Source: Bugulina stolonifera (lineage: Eukaryota > Bryozoa > Gymnolaemata > Cheilostomatida > Bugulidae). From it: a stretch of DNA of 64,000 nt. Under the pieces are notes generated by a model. It was not told the DNA's origin. It saw only the letters and a program-made list of their open reading frames with translations, and did no database searches. Shown piece after piece: positions 11,246 to 21,430 of the stretch; the stretch's first letter is position 1; the number at the start of each line of letters is the position of its first letter. The DNA lies in assembly GCA_935421135.1 (NCBI GenBank), contig OW285196.1, positions 3,639,001 to 3,703,000 on the forward strand. Direction: 5' to 3'. A program made the position numbers and the translations under genes.

Positions 11246-12480
11246 CTTGTTGACATCAAGTTGAATAATTGGGAGCGAGATGACCAAAGGGGGCGTGGGC
11301 AAAAATTTCAATTGACTATGTGTATAGTTATTCTGTCACGTGTCAAGGCAGGTGAGTCTAGTCAGATGCACATAGCTTGTGGGGAGTACCCCTTCTCTCC
11401 CCCCCCCCTTCCCAACAAACAGTCGTAACATCTTCAGTTGACACAGGCTATTAAATAGACATTGAATACTATGGAAGTGCATTATTATACTTTGTACAGA
11501 TCTGTGCTGACTCACCAAATATTTTATTAAGACTAGTGGTGTTCTAAGTAAGGCAAGGCTGGCGTATTCTTGCTAGCCATCCCTCTACATACTATACATT
11601 TACAATCAGGATAATAAAGTTGCTAACTAAAACATGATATTACATGTATATTATCACTAATACTGCATCCATCTTAGATTTTATCAATAACCAGATTAAT
11701 GTTGACATTAAACGTCAACATATTTCGATGGTTCGAATTTGGAGCTTTTAAATGGGCTAAGTTTTATAAATGGGGCCATATTGTAATATCATTTTCTCAT
11801 TGTGCAATCATGTACAATACTTATTCAATCCCACAGCGCATTGTGTAATATTCTTAGAGAAAAATTATGGTTTCGTCTGTAGTTACATCAATGCCTAGGT
11901 CACGCCACATACTTTCCTCTTCGTCCCAATTTGTTAAATACTATACTGTGATTGGTTGTATTAGAAATAAACATTGTTCTTTTTATCATACTGTAAATTA
12001 AATTCAGATTTTGCTGAGCATATTTTCATAGCGTGACGTTGTATTTGAGTATTTATGTTGCATCCTAATTGTATATTTCAATAGACTATTATTTTACATG
12101 TACAGTGCACATGTAGTATTTTACATGTCTGTAATAAAATTGAGTTATCTTTTGGTCACAAAAAGTGTTGCTGGGTTTGTTCTTAGTTGACAATCATAAT
12201 AGTAGTACATGTTCAATGTAGATAATTATTAGGACTTACATGTAGAAGCCATTTAATTAGTGTAGCACTTTGATAATAGTGGCATTTAGCGTTGAAGTAC
12301 ATGTATTTACACAGCAGTTAACAATAACATGAATTCAATATTGTACTCTGAAATAGGATTTGCATGTACATGTGCGACTCTCTTGTCTAAACGGAAGAGC
12401 CTATGAGTAGCGCTAGGCCTTCTCATTGCATGAAAGATTAACTGGTACTAGTAGACATATAACTACTCAAGACGACCCAT
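11246..12480. other. Non-coding tail of duplicated segment 1
   Basis: No gene seen. A C-rich run (11398-11410) and TACATG-rich sequence are present. It is collinear, inverted, with 23690-24728 and, direct, with part of 33924-34460. Around 12400-12500 lies a minus-strand fragment of the solo-LTR-like repeat described at 23240-23790. Confidence 0.55.
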
Positions 12481-12699
12481 ATGGTCCCGAGTCAATGTGC
12501 ATGTAGATATGCATGTATAATACTTGTAGAAACATACATGTACGTGTACATGTACATTGTGCAACTGCATGTCCAGACACATCTAAAGTTGACATATCTT
12601 AGATTGGAGATATCATGTAAGTATTCCAGACATCTTGTTTAAACACTGCATTCATGAACAGACAGTGAATGCAATAATAAATTACATCCTGAAACATTG

Positions 12700-12786
12700 C
12701 ATATCACATACGATGAATATATATTATTGCACCACTTGCATTACAATATAATACAATGAATATACATGTACATCATGTACAATGCA
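12700..12786. repeat. Satellite-like repeat, left of the Polinton insertion
   Basis: Unit related to cluster 1. It ends in AATGCA (12781-12786), the target-site copy, and continues after the Polinton at 21831. Intact units nearby read 'catgtacaatgcacatgtac', confirming that the element split one unit. Confidence 0.75.
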
Positions 12787-13214
12787 AGTAGTATAGTCAG
12801 TGCAGATCTACACAGACACCCGGCCATTTCCGCGTCGTATTAGCCCTAGATCCAAAAACTCCCCGGGCGGACGACCACCCCACCCGTCCTCTCGCCCCTC
12901 CTCTCCCCTAAACCTCACTCTATGTGCAAAGCCCTAGAACCTACTCCCCCCCATCGCGGGTGGGGTTTCAAAAACCTCATCGGCTGTTCCGCGGAACCCA
13001 GTCTAAAGAGCAAACCCCGCGCCCCGCGCCCCGTCCCGTCCCACGGCTAGGGCAAAGGGGCACACGTACGCGCGCGCCCCCCGCCCCGCGAACCCCACCC
13101 GTCCTCCCTCCACCCGTCCCCGCCCCTCCCCACCCCTCCCCACCCCTCGCCCTCCGCCTCGCCCTCCGCCTCGCGGCGGTTCTCGTTTGCGAGTCCAGCC
13201 GTGGCCCCACGCCG
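12787..13214 (+). repeat. Polinton left terminal inverted repeat
   Basis: Complementary to 21431-21830. Both share the 5'-AG end, a GGCGGACGACC block and a very C-rich inner half, with strong G/C strand asymmetry. The left arm carries an extra copy of a short tandem block near 13125-13175 (CCCTCCGCCTCG and CACCCCTCC phrases) that the right arm lacks. Composition is far more GC-rich than the host around it, as if of separate origin. Frames inside it are artefacts. Confidence 0.88.
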
Positions 13215-13270
<56 letters not shown>

Positions 13271-13271
13271 G

Positions 13272-13317
<46 letters not shown>

Positions 13318-13330
13318 TATCATCATCCTA
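13215..13330. repeat. (CAT)n microsatellite at the inner edge of the left inverted repeat
   Basis: About 38 trinucleotide units with two interruptions (GTC near 13270, TAT near 13318). It begins exactly where homology between the two inverted repeats ends and has no counterpart at the right arm. Frames across it (poly-His, poly-Ser, poly-Met) should not be annotated as proteins. Confidence 0.9.
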
Positions 13331-13765
13331 CAAATAGACCCGCCTCTACGATGATGTCGTGGACTCGCCACCAATTTCTTTGACCACCGCGTCCACTTTC
13401 CCCCGGGTAGCAAACTCCGATAGGGAGAGAACGCATCGTGCGCGTGCGATGTCACCCCCCACCTACGAATGAAGACAATAGAAGAAATGTGAACTGATAA
13501 GGGGTGAGTATGAGCGGAAGCTGCGCTAGTACCGTCTACCCCTTTGGTTTGGAGAGGTAAATGGTTTTTAATGTATTAGCTAGTGTTTTATTGCTCGGTT
13601 TTAAGGCTACAACCGGTAAACCCTCCGTTTTGAGGACGGAGACCCCTTACAATAGAGAGTGAATGTGAAAAAAATTATACGGGTATATGTACAAGGGTTA
13701 TGATGCACTGTTCGTTTACTCTCCAATTTATCGAATGAAATAGTCTCATCTCCGAGAAATCAGTA

Positions 13766-16700
13766 CTAGCATTCTATAGGACTCGTACTCACCCCGTCTT
13801 CTGCAACCTTCCGCTTACCATAGAAGTAGGTGAGTCCGGTCTTTAGCTGGGTGTAGCTATACGTTTGGTTTCCTCTTCTGATAAAACCCCGATTGTCCCC
13901 TCTCACCGACTCCCCTGTCCTGAGCACGGAGAGGAACTTCTCTTTGGTTAGGGCGTTTCCTCTTTTGTTTAGTCCTTTGCTGCTATACTTGCTATCACCA
14001 TCAGCGGACCAGCAAAAGTATGTTTTTGAGTTGAGCGCGATGACCCCCTCCCCCCGAAACTCCTCCTTAAACAGGCCGGGGGTTCGTGTTTCGTATCGTT
14101 GCACCTTCTCACAACATTCCCTCATCTCCCACTCTTGGCCGAGCACCTTGGTCGTGATAAAGTCTTCCTTGTGCCTATCGCAGAAGGGTCTGGGAAACCA
14201 TCTACCATATTCTCTGTAGAACTCTTCTTTTTTATCTTTTCGGATGACCTCATCTATACTACGAGCACTCAGAGCCATGTAAGCGCTATCCGTGTCCATT
14301 TCTACGTACTCAAAGTCCTCTCTGCTGACGAATCTGTGAAAATAAAACGGACGGGTTGTGGGGGGGGGGGGTTGGGGTTGACACCAAAGAATAAATAGAG
14401 AAGGATTTGATAAAATCTTTGTATAGTCTAGTTCTACTTACCTATCCATAAAGTCGTAGTAGAATTCTAGCATTCTCAACTTGGCTCTCTGGAGGATAAC
14501 GAATCCTACGACAGATGGAACATCCATTCGAATCTAAAAGAAAGAAAGAGAGAGAGAGAGTTTACCCTACCACTCAGAAAAAGTTTCGTCAAATCAAGAA
14601 TCAAAATAAAAAAAAAGATTGTCAACACTTGCCTTTTTCTTGTGAAGCTCTATCTCAAAGTAGTTTTCATCAACTTCGTTGAGACTAGAAAAGTGCCTAC
14701 TCCTCACTTTGACAGCCGCCTCCTCTACTGTCTCCACATACTTGACAGTCTTATGTTTCTCTTTATTTGTTATGGTCTTTCCGTAGGCTGAATTCCCAAC
14801 GAGCTTGCTGGTGCTGGCCAAGAGGGCCAGGTCGGGGTTCACATCCCCACCTCTTCTTGCGTCTGAGACCGAAGAACCAAAGTCTTTGTAGATGGCTCGT
14901 GGGATAAAGTGAACAAACTGATAGATCCTGGTAATTATCAAACCTTGATCTAGATACCATCTAGCCAGATTGGAGAGTAGTGTGATTTGCTCGCCAAAAA
15001 GACTCCCCACGAGCATTCGCTGAGGTCTCTTCAAGAATCCGTTCTGTTCGGCAAAAGCGCGCATGTGTTCGCTAAGGTGTTCTCTTCCCACGTTTATATT
15101 CTTGAAAATAGGTGCCATCTCAGAGAACTTCGCTTTTAGCTCTTCGGGTACGGAAATGTCACACTCCACTAAACCATAGTACTCTCCACTACGAATGTTA
15201 TTGATTATCTTATCGAGGTTGACGCAACCCCTCTCCGGATAGAGAGAAGAAAAGAAGATGGCGAGAAATGTCCTAACTTCTACATCCGAACGAACTCGCG
15301 CTTCCCACTCACACTGCCGAGTGGTGATGAGCTTATAGCCTAGAGCCTTGATGTAATCTTCTTTCCTTGCAGTGTCCACCCGGAGCTCTTCATTCGTCAT
15401 GTTTCTGACACCTTTTCCGTTCCCTCCTAGCTCGCACTCGTGCCCATGCCAGTAGCAACCGTGGAATTGGTACACCGTTCGACTCTGTTCGCTATAACCA
15501 TCCACTGGTAGGTTGTGACAGCCTATCCTCATTTCTCCTCCATTCTGTTGGTGAAGGATGACCTCTCCTCTCTTCCACGATTGGAACTCTAACCAACCAT
15601 GCGCCACTTTGCTGAACTTTTTAATAGGTTCTAGAGCAAAGCCTCGGCTCTCTAGCCTCCGCCTGGGATAACCCGTAGGCATATTCTCCATCATACAGTA
15701 TAGGTAGAGGGCGTTGGCATCAACTCCCAGAATGGACCTACAGGGTTTTGCGGATGTGCCATACATCTTCTCTCGAATAGAGGTCACTCCAACTTCATGA
15801 TGTCTGTGAAAGATAATGCTTGGCCCTCCCACGAGGTTATCGCGAAGAGTATGGTACAGACTTTTGCTCTCCTCATCGAACAGACATATGGGTTGCGAGT
15901 TGCAAAGTTCGTCTCGGAGAGACATTAACCTATGCAGCGGAAGAGCGGCTTGTGGAGGAGAGTAGCCATAAGGTCGGGCCTCCACCTCCATAAACAACCA
16001 TCTGATAGCCAAGCCTGGAAGCGAGATTGCGGATTTCAACATGTCAATACCCTTTTGTCGATAGATAGAGCTCTGACGTGCAATGGCCTCGATGAATGGG
16101 GCCACATCGAGGTTGTTGTACCAGATGAGAAAATCCCTGAACGTTTCCATGTTCTCTTTTTCCCACACGACCTGACAGTGGTGATAATCTTGCTCGCTCA
16201 ATTCTTGCTGAGTCAGCGAGTTGAAAAACTCTCTCGGGGAGGGAGTCCATAATAATCCAACCTTCTCAGGGAATCTACCCAGTCGTAAGGAAAGAATCCC
16301 TTACTCTCTGACACGCCAAATGCCTTCAAGTATTTGGAGTAGTTGAAGCCCGGTGCGATAAAGTTGCATATGTCAAGGAACCTAAAACGTCTACTCTCCA
16401 CGCAGGACATACTGTTAACACGCTTAACGATGAAGACAAAATCTTCTCCCTCCTCCTCTTGTAGAGAGCGAAGCAAAGGTCCCTTTAGTATATTTAGGTC
16501 ATACTTTTGTGAGTTGAAACCAACCACCGGAACGCTGGAGATGTGCTGTTCTAACTCTCTTTCTAATCCGGAGAGACCGGACTTCACCCTGTAAGTCGAG
16601 ACGTTAGAGAACTTTTCGTCAGCAAAGGCTTCTTCTCTATCCGCCCGATCCGCAAGGAAAGTAGAGAGTCGCTTGCGTACATCCCGGAATCTTTCTCCGA

Positions 16701-18410
16701 ACAAACCTCCTGCCACGTCAGCAATCTTTGCTATGTAGTGGACGAATTGACGAATGCACTTCGTTCCATCCTTGCTGTCGACACTCCTCACAAAGCACTT
16801 GGCCTGCTCAAACCCCGGGACGTTAGAACATACAGATATGCTCAGTAACTCGTGTCTTGCACTAAAAGTCATTGTGGAGGTGTTAGTTTGTAGGTTGTCT
16901 TTTGGCATGAAGCATTCAATATCATAGGTGATATAGTAGGGGTAGTATAAGAGGTCGGGGTTCACCACCTCTATTCCCGCCACTCGCTTGAGTTTTGTGA
17001 ATATGGTTGGCGGGGGTCCAAACGTTCCACCAGGGAAAACAAACACCGATGCTTCCTCTGGCGAGCACTTATGTCGCCGTAGGCTGGACAAACGTGTGAA
17101 AGCGCCATCGCACAACTTGCAGGTGAAACATCTGGCAAACGAATCAACATTCTTTATCCAGCTGAAGTGTTTTTCGTACATGTTGACAAAGAGTTTACGG
17201 GCTTTGTTTCGTGCCCCAGATGACCAAACTATCGGAGCTACCCCCTCATCAGTTAGGCAGAAGACTATTATAGATATGTCAAAATGATCTTCCAAGGCCA
17301 GCAGATCACTCGCGCCCACCCCGGGAAAGTCTGACAAAGTTGATGAGGGTGGGGAAGAAGATCTAGATTGTCTTATGTATTGTTTAAACAAGCGATGTGT
17401 TGTGGTCTGAGAGGGGCGATGACAGCAACATCCCTTCTTTGGGTCGCAGTTACAGTCATACATCATGGCCAAACATCTAAAGAAACACAATTTGTCTGGG
17501 TAGGGACGGCACCTCCTCTGGCCCAAAAGTCTACATCTAGTGCTATCACATGTCGGTTGTTAAGTATGTAGTCTGGGAGTTTGCTCATTACACCACCCAC
17601 CTTGCCAATCTCTAGGAGTTTATAGATGTAGAATGTCAAATTTTCAATGTGACGTAAAACCCAAGCGGTGTTCGGTCTCCTTTGTGCTGACCTCTCTCTC
17701 AAGTCGAGCTCCTGCACAGATTCGCAAAACTCTCTCATCTCATTCTCTGCTCTGATCAGTCTTGGCTTGGAGAAGAACGCGGCATTGTTGCTTGATGAGT
17801 GAAAGTAGCGCAACTCTCCACTGGTCTTATGCTCGAGGATGACTCCAGCGCTACAGTTAATCTTCACAGTACAAGGTACTCTCTTCCACATCGCTCTCAA
17901 TTTAGTCCACACCTCTTCATCTCCTTCATCTTCACATTCCCCTCTCCACACTCGAACGTTGAGAATGTCTTCTACAGGACGAGAGTGTATTGTGGACCTG
18001 ATCGAACTCCAATAGCGGGCTAGTAGCACCCCCATCTCATCCCCCTCTTCAGCTGTTGGAGGTTTGGACCAGAAAACCCCCCTCATCTTTTTCCGCCTTG
18101 GCCTCGCTATGAAATCGTCTCAAGTGATGACCTAGCTTTCTCCTCCCATCAAAACATCCGCCACAAACCGGGCACTTGTGTGGGTGAGCCTGTGCATGCA
18201 TTCTCTTCGTGTGCCTGTCTAGAGAAAACGCTGTTTTGAGAACCAGACCGCATAGTTGACAGGTGTGCTCGGCCTGACGAGAGCTCTCCCCCCCTATAAA
18301 AATACAAAATAGTAGGGTGTAAGTTATTCTTTTACCTCATACTACTATTAGCAATCCACAATTGTTACCAACTACCTCATTTAGCACTAACCTTTTTTAC
18401 TTGTTGACAT
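13766..18410 (-). CDS. Protein-primed DNA polymerase B of the Polinton, spliced, with N-terminal C2H2 fingers; frame interrupted
   Basis: Replicates the element by protein priming (family knowledge). Exons on the minus strand: 18410-18392 (ATG), 18293 to 14633, 14533-14442, 14333-13766. Introns are 18391-18294 (GT-AG), 14632-14534 (GC-AG) and 14441-14334 (GT-AG). Order of domains: two C2H2 fingers (C-x2-C-x12-H-x4-H, about 18255-18110); a conserved N-terminal domain (about 18086-17530) with LPDYILNNRHVIALD and then DKLCFFRCLA; a third finger-like CxxC near 17120; exonuclease motifs YDIECF and FNSQKYDLNIL; VYQFHGCYWHGH; palm motif A GVDANALYLY, motif B KLVGNSAYGK, motif C MDTDSAYM. It ends ...AEDGVSTSPIEC. 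Frame shifts are needed near 18060-18115, 17505-17530 and 16222-16230 (homopolymers), so this copy is broken or the read has indels. Confidence 0.85.
14534..14632 (-). other. GC-AG spliceosomal intron in the polymerase gene
   Basis: The donor reads AAAAAG|GCAAGT and the acceptor follows a pyrimidine tract, TTTCTTTTAG. The exons join in phase 0 between ELHKKK and IRMDVPSVVG, restoring the region expected between palm motifs B and C. Unspliced, the frame stops inside the intron. Confidence 0.7.
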
Positions 18411-18640
18411 CTCTGATCAGGTGCTGACTAGTAGGTAAGTGTCTCTGTTTAGTCTCCCTATAAAAAATATATAGTAGTAGGGTGTAAGTTAATTTTTTTT
18501 GTTTTTGGCTCAATAGCGTTATATACAATAGACACTTCACAACTGCTGCGATTACCCTATTTAGCACTAACCTTATGTTGTACTTGTTGACATCTCTGAT
18601 CAGGCGCTGACTGGTAGGTAGCTGTCTCTGTTTACTCTCA
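18290..18640 (-). repeat. Tandem duplication of the polymerase first exon and its flanks
   Basis: Two copies of about 165-175 bases (about 18290-18455 and 18456-18635), both containing 'tgttgacatctctgatcagg', a GTTAGT donor and a TTTTTTATAG acceptor. The proximal copy codes MSTSKK and splices in frame to the fingers. The distal copy has its own ATG followed after six codons by TAA, making a very short upstream frame. This could give alternative leaders or first exons. Confidence 0.65.
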
Positions 18641-18692
18641 CTCTGTTGACTAGAGGCTGATTGTTCATACTGCTAGAGTGAGAAACTCATAC

Positions 18693-18718
18693 CTTAAATA
18701 GTAGTATTCAGTGGGCGG
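18693..18718 (-). promoter_or_regulatory. Putative polymerase promoter (GC box and TATA-like box)
   Basis: On the minus strand a CCGCCC box (18718-18713) is followed by TATTTAAG (18700-18693), about 280 bases before the coding ATG. It lies on the flank of the palindromic array, mirroring the TATA box on the other side. Position and motifs only. Confidence 0.4.
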
Positions 18719-18751
18719 AGTCTAACCATTTCCCCACCCTTGGCAATACCA

Positions 18752-19505
18752 CCCCGATGTGAATCCGAAGCCTCCCGATGTGAATCCGAAGCCTCCCGAT
18801 GTGAATCCGAAGCCTCCCGATGCACCCCGATGTGAATCCGAAGCCTCCCGATGTGAATCCGAAGCCTCCCGATGCACCCCGATGTGAATCCGAAGCCTCC
18901 CGATGCACCCCGATGTGAATCCGAAGCCTCCCGATGCACCCCGATGTGAATCCGAAGCCTCCCGATGCATCACGATGTGAATCCGAAGCTTCCCGATGTG
19001 ATTCCGAAGCTTCCCGATGCATCCCGATGTGAATCCGAAGCTTCCCGATGCATCCCGATGTGAATCCGAAGCTTCCCGATGCATCCCGATGTGATTCCGA
19101 AGCTTCCCGATGCATCCCGATGTGAATCCGAAGCTTCCCGATGCATCCCGATGTGATTCCGAAGCTTCCCGATGCATCCCGATGTGAATCCGAAGCTTCC
19201 CGATGCATCCCGATGTGATTCCGAAGCTTCCCGATGCATCCCGATGTGTCCCGATGTGTCAATTCACATCGGGGTGCATCGGGATGCATCGGGAGGCTTC
19301 GGAATCACATCGGGATGCATCGGGAAGCTTCGGATTCACATCGGGATGCATCGGGAAGCTTCGGAATCACATCGGGATGCATCGGGAGGTTTCGGATTCA
19401 CATCGGGATGCATCGGGAGGCTTCGGATTCACATCGGGAGGCTTCGGATACACATCGGGGTGCATAGGGAGGCTTCGGATTCACATCGGGGTGCATCGGG
19501 TCACA
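18752..19505. repeat. Giant palindromic array of about 31-base units between divergent genes
   Basis: The left arm (about 18752-19255) holds about 16 units of the type CCCGATGTGAATCCGAAGCT + TCCCGATGCAT; the right arm (about 19262-19505) holds about 8 units in the opposite orientation. The turn is around 19256-19265 with almost no loop. Units contain the small palindromes AAGCTT and ATGCAT. Outer left units use GCCTCCCGATGCACC, inner ones GCTTCCCGATGCATC, showing homogenised sub-blocks. All frames stay open because units lack stops, so the 80-190-residue frames here are not genes. Its position between two divergent promoters suggests an origin, enhancer or recombination hotspot; this is inference. 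Confidence 0.92.
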
Positions 19506-19551
19506 TTGGGATTGAATAAAAAAAAGGGAGGAGTCAAGAAATGAGCAGATG

Positions 19552-19558
19552 TATAAAG
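19552..19558 (+). promoter_or_regulatory. TATA box of the Polinton right gene
   Basis: TATAAAG lies 83 bases before the ATG at 19641, followed about 25-30 bases on by a CAGTCTCAGCATTC stretch suitable as an initiator. It sits just outside the right arm of the palindromic array. Confidence 0.55.
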
Positions 19559-19640
19559 GGAGAGTGGGATCACAGTCTCAGCATTCAAAGTTCAGCACAT
19601 CACTACTGTACAGCTACACTACTACAATAGTACATTATCA

Positions 19641-20295
19641 ATGGATACTGACAACATAGTCCAAAACCAAGAAGAGTTATTTGCGGGCTTAACGGACTCA
19701 CAAATGGATGGAATTATTGAAGAAGAAGAGTGCAGTCAGAAGAGGAAAGAAGAGGTGGATGCGTTAAAAGAGGCACGGAAGAAGGGGAAAATAATAGGAG
19801 TGGGGAGTCTTGCCCGAAAGGATCTTTCTAACATGGCGGACTCTCCGTCCTCCCCGGAGCGGGCCTCGGATAGGGGCGAGACCACAACAACCAAGAAGAG
19901 GAAGAACCCAAAAGGAGATGAAATCTGTGCTAAGAAAAAAAAGAAACCCCAGGTGATTGTAATATCAGATGATGATGATGATGATGGCCACGGAGCCGAT
20001 ACGGCTACGGAAGAAATGGATGGTGGTGAGACGACGAAGGGAAAAAAAGCTACCAAGTCCCCTTGCAAGGGGAAGAAAAAGAGCGGGGGACTAAGCCTGG
20101 AGAAAGCTCGTGCAGTGGCGGCAACCCTAATGTAAGTAGCCCTATTCGTATATCTATAAATTACCGTACTATCTTTCTCCCGTTTAACCACTTTGTCGGA
20201 TCTATATACACCACTTTCATTATTGTAGGAGCATGGGAGCGGAGAAGAGGAGCTCTCTGCAGACAACGGTGAAGCTGTCGGAGCTAGAGCTATGA
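19641..20295 (+). CDS. Charged, nuclear-type protein of the Polinton (two exons)
   Basis: Exon 1 is 19641-20131 and exon 2 is 20229-20295; donor AT|GTAAGT, acceptor TTATTGTAG, in phase, 185 residues to TGA. The ATG is the first after the TATA box. The protein is low in complexity: acidic N-terminus (MDTDNIVQNQEELFAGLTD), several Lys/Arg blocks that look like nuclear localisation signals (KKRKNP, KKKKKPQ), a run of six Asp after VIVIS, and a Lys-rich tail. No family recognised. After the TGA the same frame continues open into the next entry, so the true product may be a longer protein with this as N-terminal tail. It is probably a DNA-binding or replication accessory protein; that is inference from charge and context. 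Confidence 0.6.
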
Positions 20296-20298
20296 ACT

Positions 20299-20646
20299 GT
20301 GCTAGAAGTGAGTGGAGGTTCGGTGGTTGAAACGGCATTCGGAAAAGCATTCTTAGCCAGGGCAAGCTATGTGGATGACAAGGGGATGAGACATTGCATC
20401 AGCTTTCACACCAACATTCGTCACGCCATGCCCAAGCTAGCGGATGTCAAAGAAGAGGAGCTAAAGGACCTTACCCTTCCACCTAGGATCATGGTGTACT
20501 TGGGACAGCAGGAGACCGCTAAAGGACAAAACACATTCAACCGTATCGAGAGCGTGTGCTCCCTGCCAGGAGCAGCCATGAAAAAGCTGCCCGGTGACTT
20601 GAGAAAGAAGACCTTGGCCCAGTTGGAAGAATTTTTTCGAGTGTAA
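20299..20646 (+). CDS. Polinton small-domain protein, first repeat (same frame as upstream exon)
   Basis: 115 codons in the same frame as exon 2 of the preceding gene, separated only by a TGA at 20293-20295. It has no ATG at its start (begins at a GTG), so it is more likely the continuation of that gene than an independent one. Core pattern: VLEVSGGSVV... ASYVDDKG, then PPRIMVYLGQQ and NTFNRIESV. The second domain (20674-20958) repeats this pattern. The beta-strand-rich layout with an MVYxGQ...GxTF signature suggests an OB-fold-like, possibly single-strand-DNA-binding, domain; this is inference. It ends in EEFFRV and TAA. Confidence 0.55.
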   Translation: MLEVSGGSVVETAFGKAFLARASYVDDKGMRHCISFHTNIRHAMPKLADVKEEELKDLTLPPRIMVYLGQQETAKGQNTFNRIESVCSLPGAAMKKLPGDLRKKTLAQLEEFFRV

Positions 20647-20673
20647 ACGCTATCTTCATTCCCCGTTGGTTCT

Positions 20674-20958
20674 GTGCTGGTGGTGACCGCGCTCCGACCC
20701 ACATACGTCCCAAGATGCGGTGATGGTGATAATGCGAGCAACTCCATTGCCACCTACGAGTGCCGGATTGGAAACGAAGAAAAAAAGGGAGAAGTCTTCC
20801 TTCCGGGACGTCTGGCAGTTTCGATGAAAGAGCTCCTCCCCTCCGTGATGGTGTACAAGGGACAGAAGACTTCCAAGAGCGGGAGAACATTCTACGATTG
20901 TGCCATTCTAGACTCCATCCTCGGCGAGCGTCTCCTCCCCGCCACTGCACAGTTTTGA
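20674..20958 (+). CDS. Polinton small-domain protein, second repeat
   Basis: 94 codons, again in the same frame as the first repeat and separated from it by one TAA (20644-20646) and nine codons. It lacks an ATG start. It resembles the first repeat: VLVVTALRPTYV, a glycine-containing turn, then LPSVMVYKGQK and SGRTFYDCAIL. Two tandem domains divided by single in-frame stops look like one ancestral 400-residue protein interrupted twice, or a read-through design. No family recognised with certainty. Confidence 0.5.
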   Translation: MLVVTALRPTYVPRCGDGDNASNSIATYECRIGNEEKKGEVFLPGRLAVSMKELLPSVMVYKGQKTSKSGRTFYDCAILDSILGERLLPATAQF

Positions 20959-20998
20959 GGCAAAAACTTTTGTCATTCACACTCATTCGTGTCTACTT

Positions 20999-21290
20999 AT
21001 CAATTGATTTTATATTATTACTCTCAAACTCGTGTATCGTTAGCCTTACTCATATTTTTCATAGTCGTATATCGGTTTTTATCGATTGATTTTATATTAT
21101 TACTCTCAAACGTATTGAAAATTAAAACAAACTCGTGTATCATTACCCTTACTCATATTTTTCATAGTCGTATATCAAGTTTTTTATCGATTGATTTTAT
21201 ATTATTACTTTCAAACGCATTGAAAATTAAAACAAACTCGTGTATCATTACCCTGACTCATATTTTCATAGTCGTATATCATCTATTCTA
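20999..21290 (+). repeat. Tandem repeats of 85-104 bases downstream of the Polinton right gene
   Basis: Three units (starting about 20999, 21084 and 21188), each with 'gattttatattattact', 'aaactcgtgtatc' and 'ttcatagtcgtatatc'. AT-rich, directly before the GC-rich right inverted repeat. Probably a 3' region; no genes. Confidence 0.8.
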
Positions 21291-21430
21291 GAATACATCA
21301 CACACCATTACTCTAACCCGTATTTTCCTTCGCTTCACCCTACTCCAGCCGACGGTCCGCCCGCGAGGGCCGCGACGGGTCGTTGGGGCGGGAGGGCGGG
21401 GGAGGGGCAGGGGATGGGCGGGGGGAGGGC

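Noticed and set aside
12924..13383. Poly-Ser/Arg/Pro and poly-His frames in the left inverted repeat
   Set aside because: Composition artefacts of GC-rich repeat and (CAT)n; the mirrored frames at 21335-21693 confirm this.
13003..13455. Extra terminal polymerase exon ending in poly-Met across the CAT tract
   Set aside because: A GTGAGT donor at about 13794 and a TTCATTCGTAG acceptor at about 13468 could be joined, but the frame already ends in a family-like EDGVSTSPIEC tail at 13766, and the extension runs into a microsatellite and the inverted repeat.
18752..19505. CRISPR-like array
   Set aside because: Units are contiguous with no unique spacers, orientation reverses in the middle, and the host is eukaryotic.
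18694..19544. Several open frames of 80-190 codons on both strands across the 31-base array
   Set aside because: They exist only because the repeat unit lacks stop codons in all frames; the Ser-His-Arg-Glu-Ala and Ile-Gly-type repeats change frame between units.
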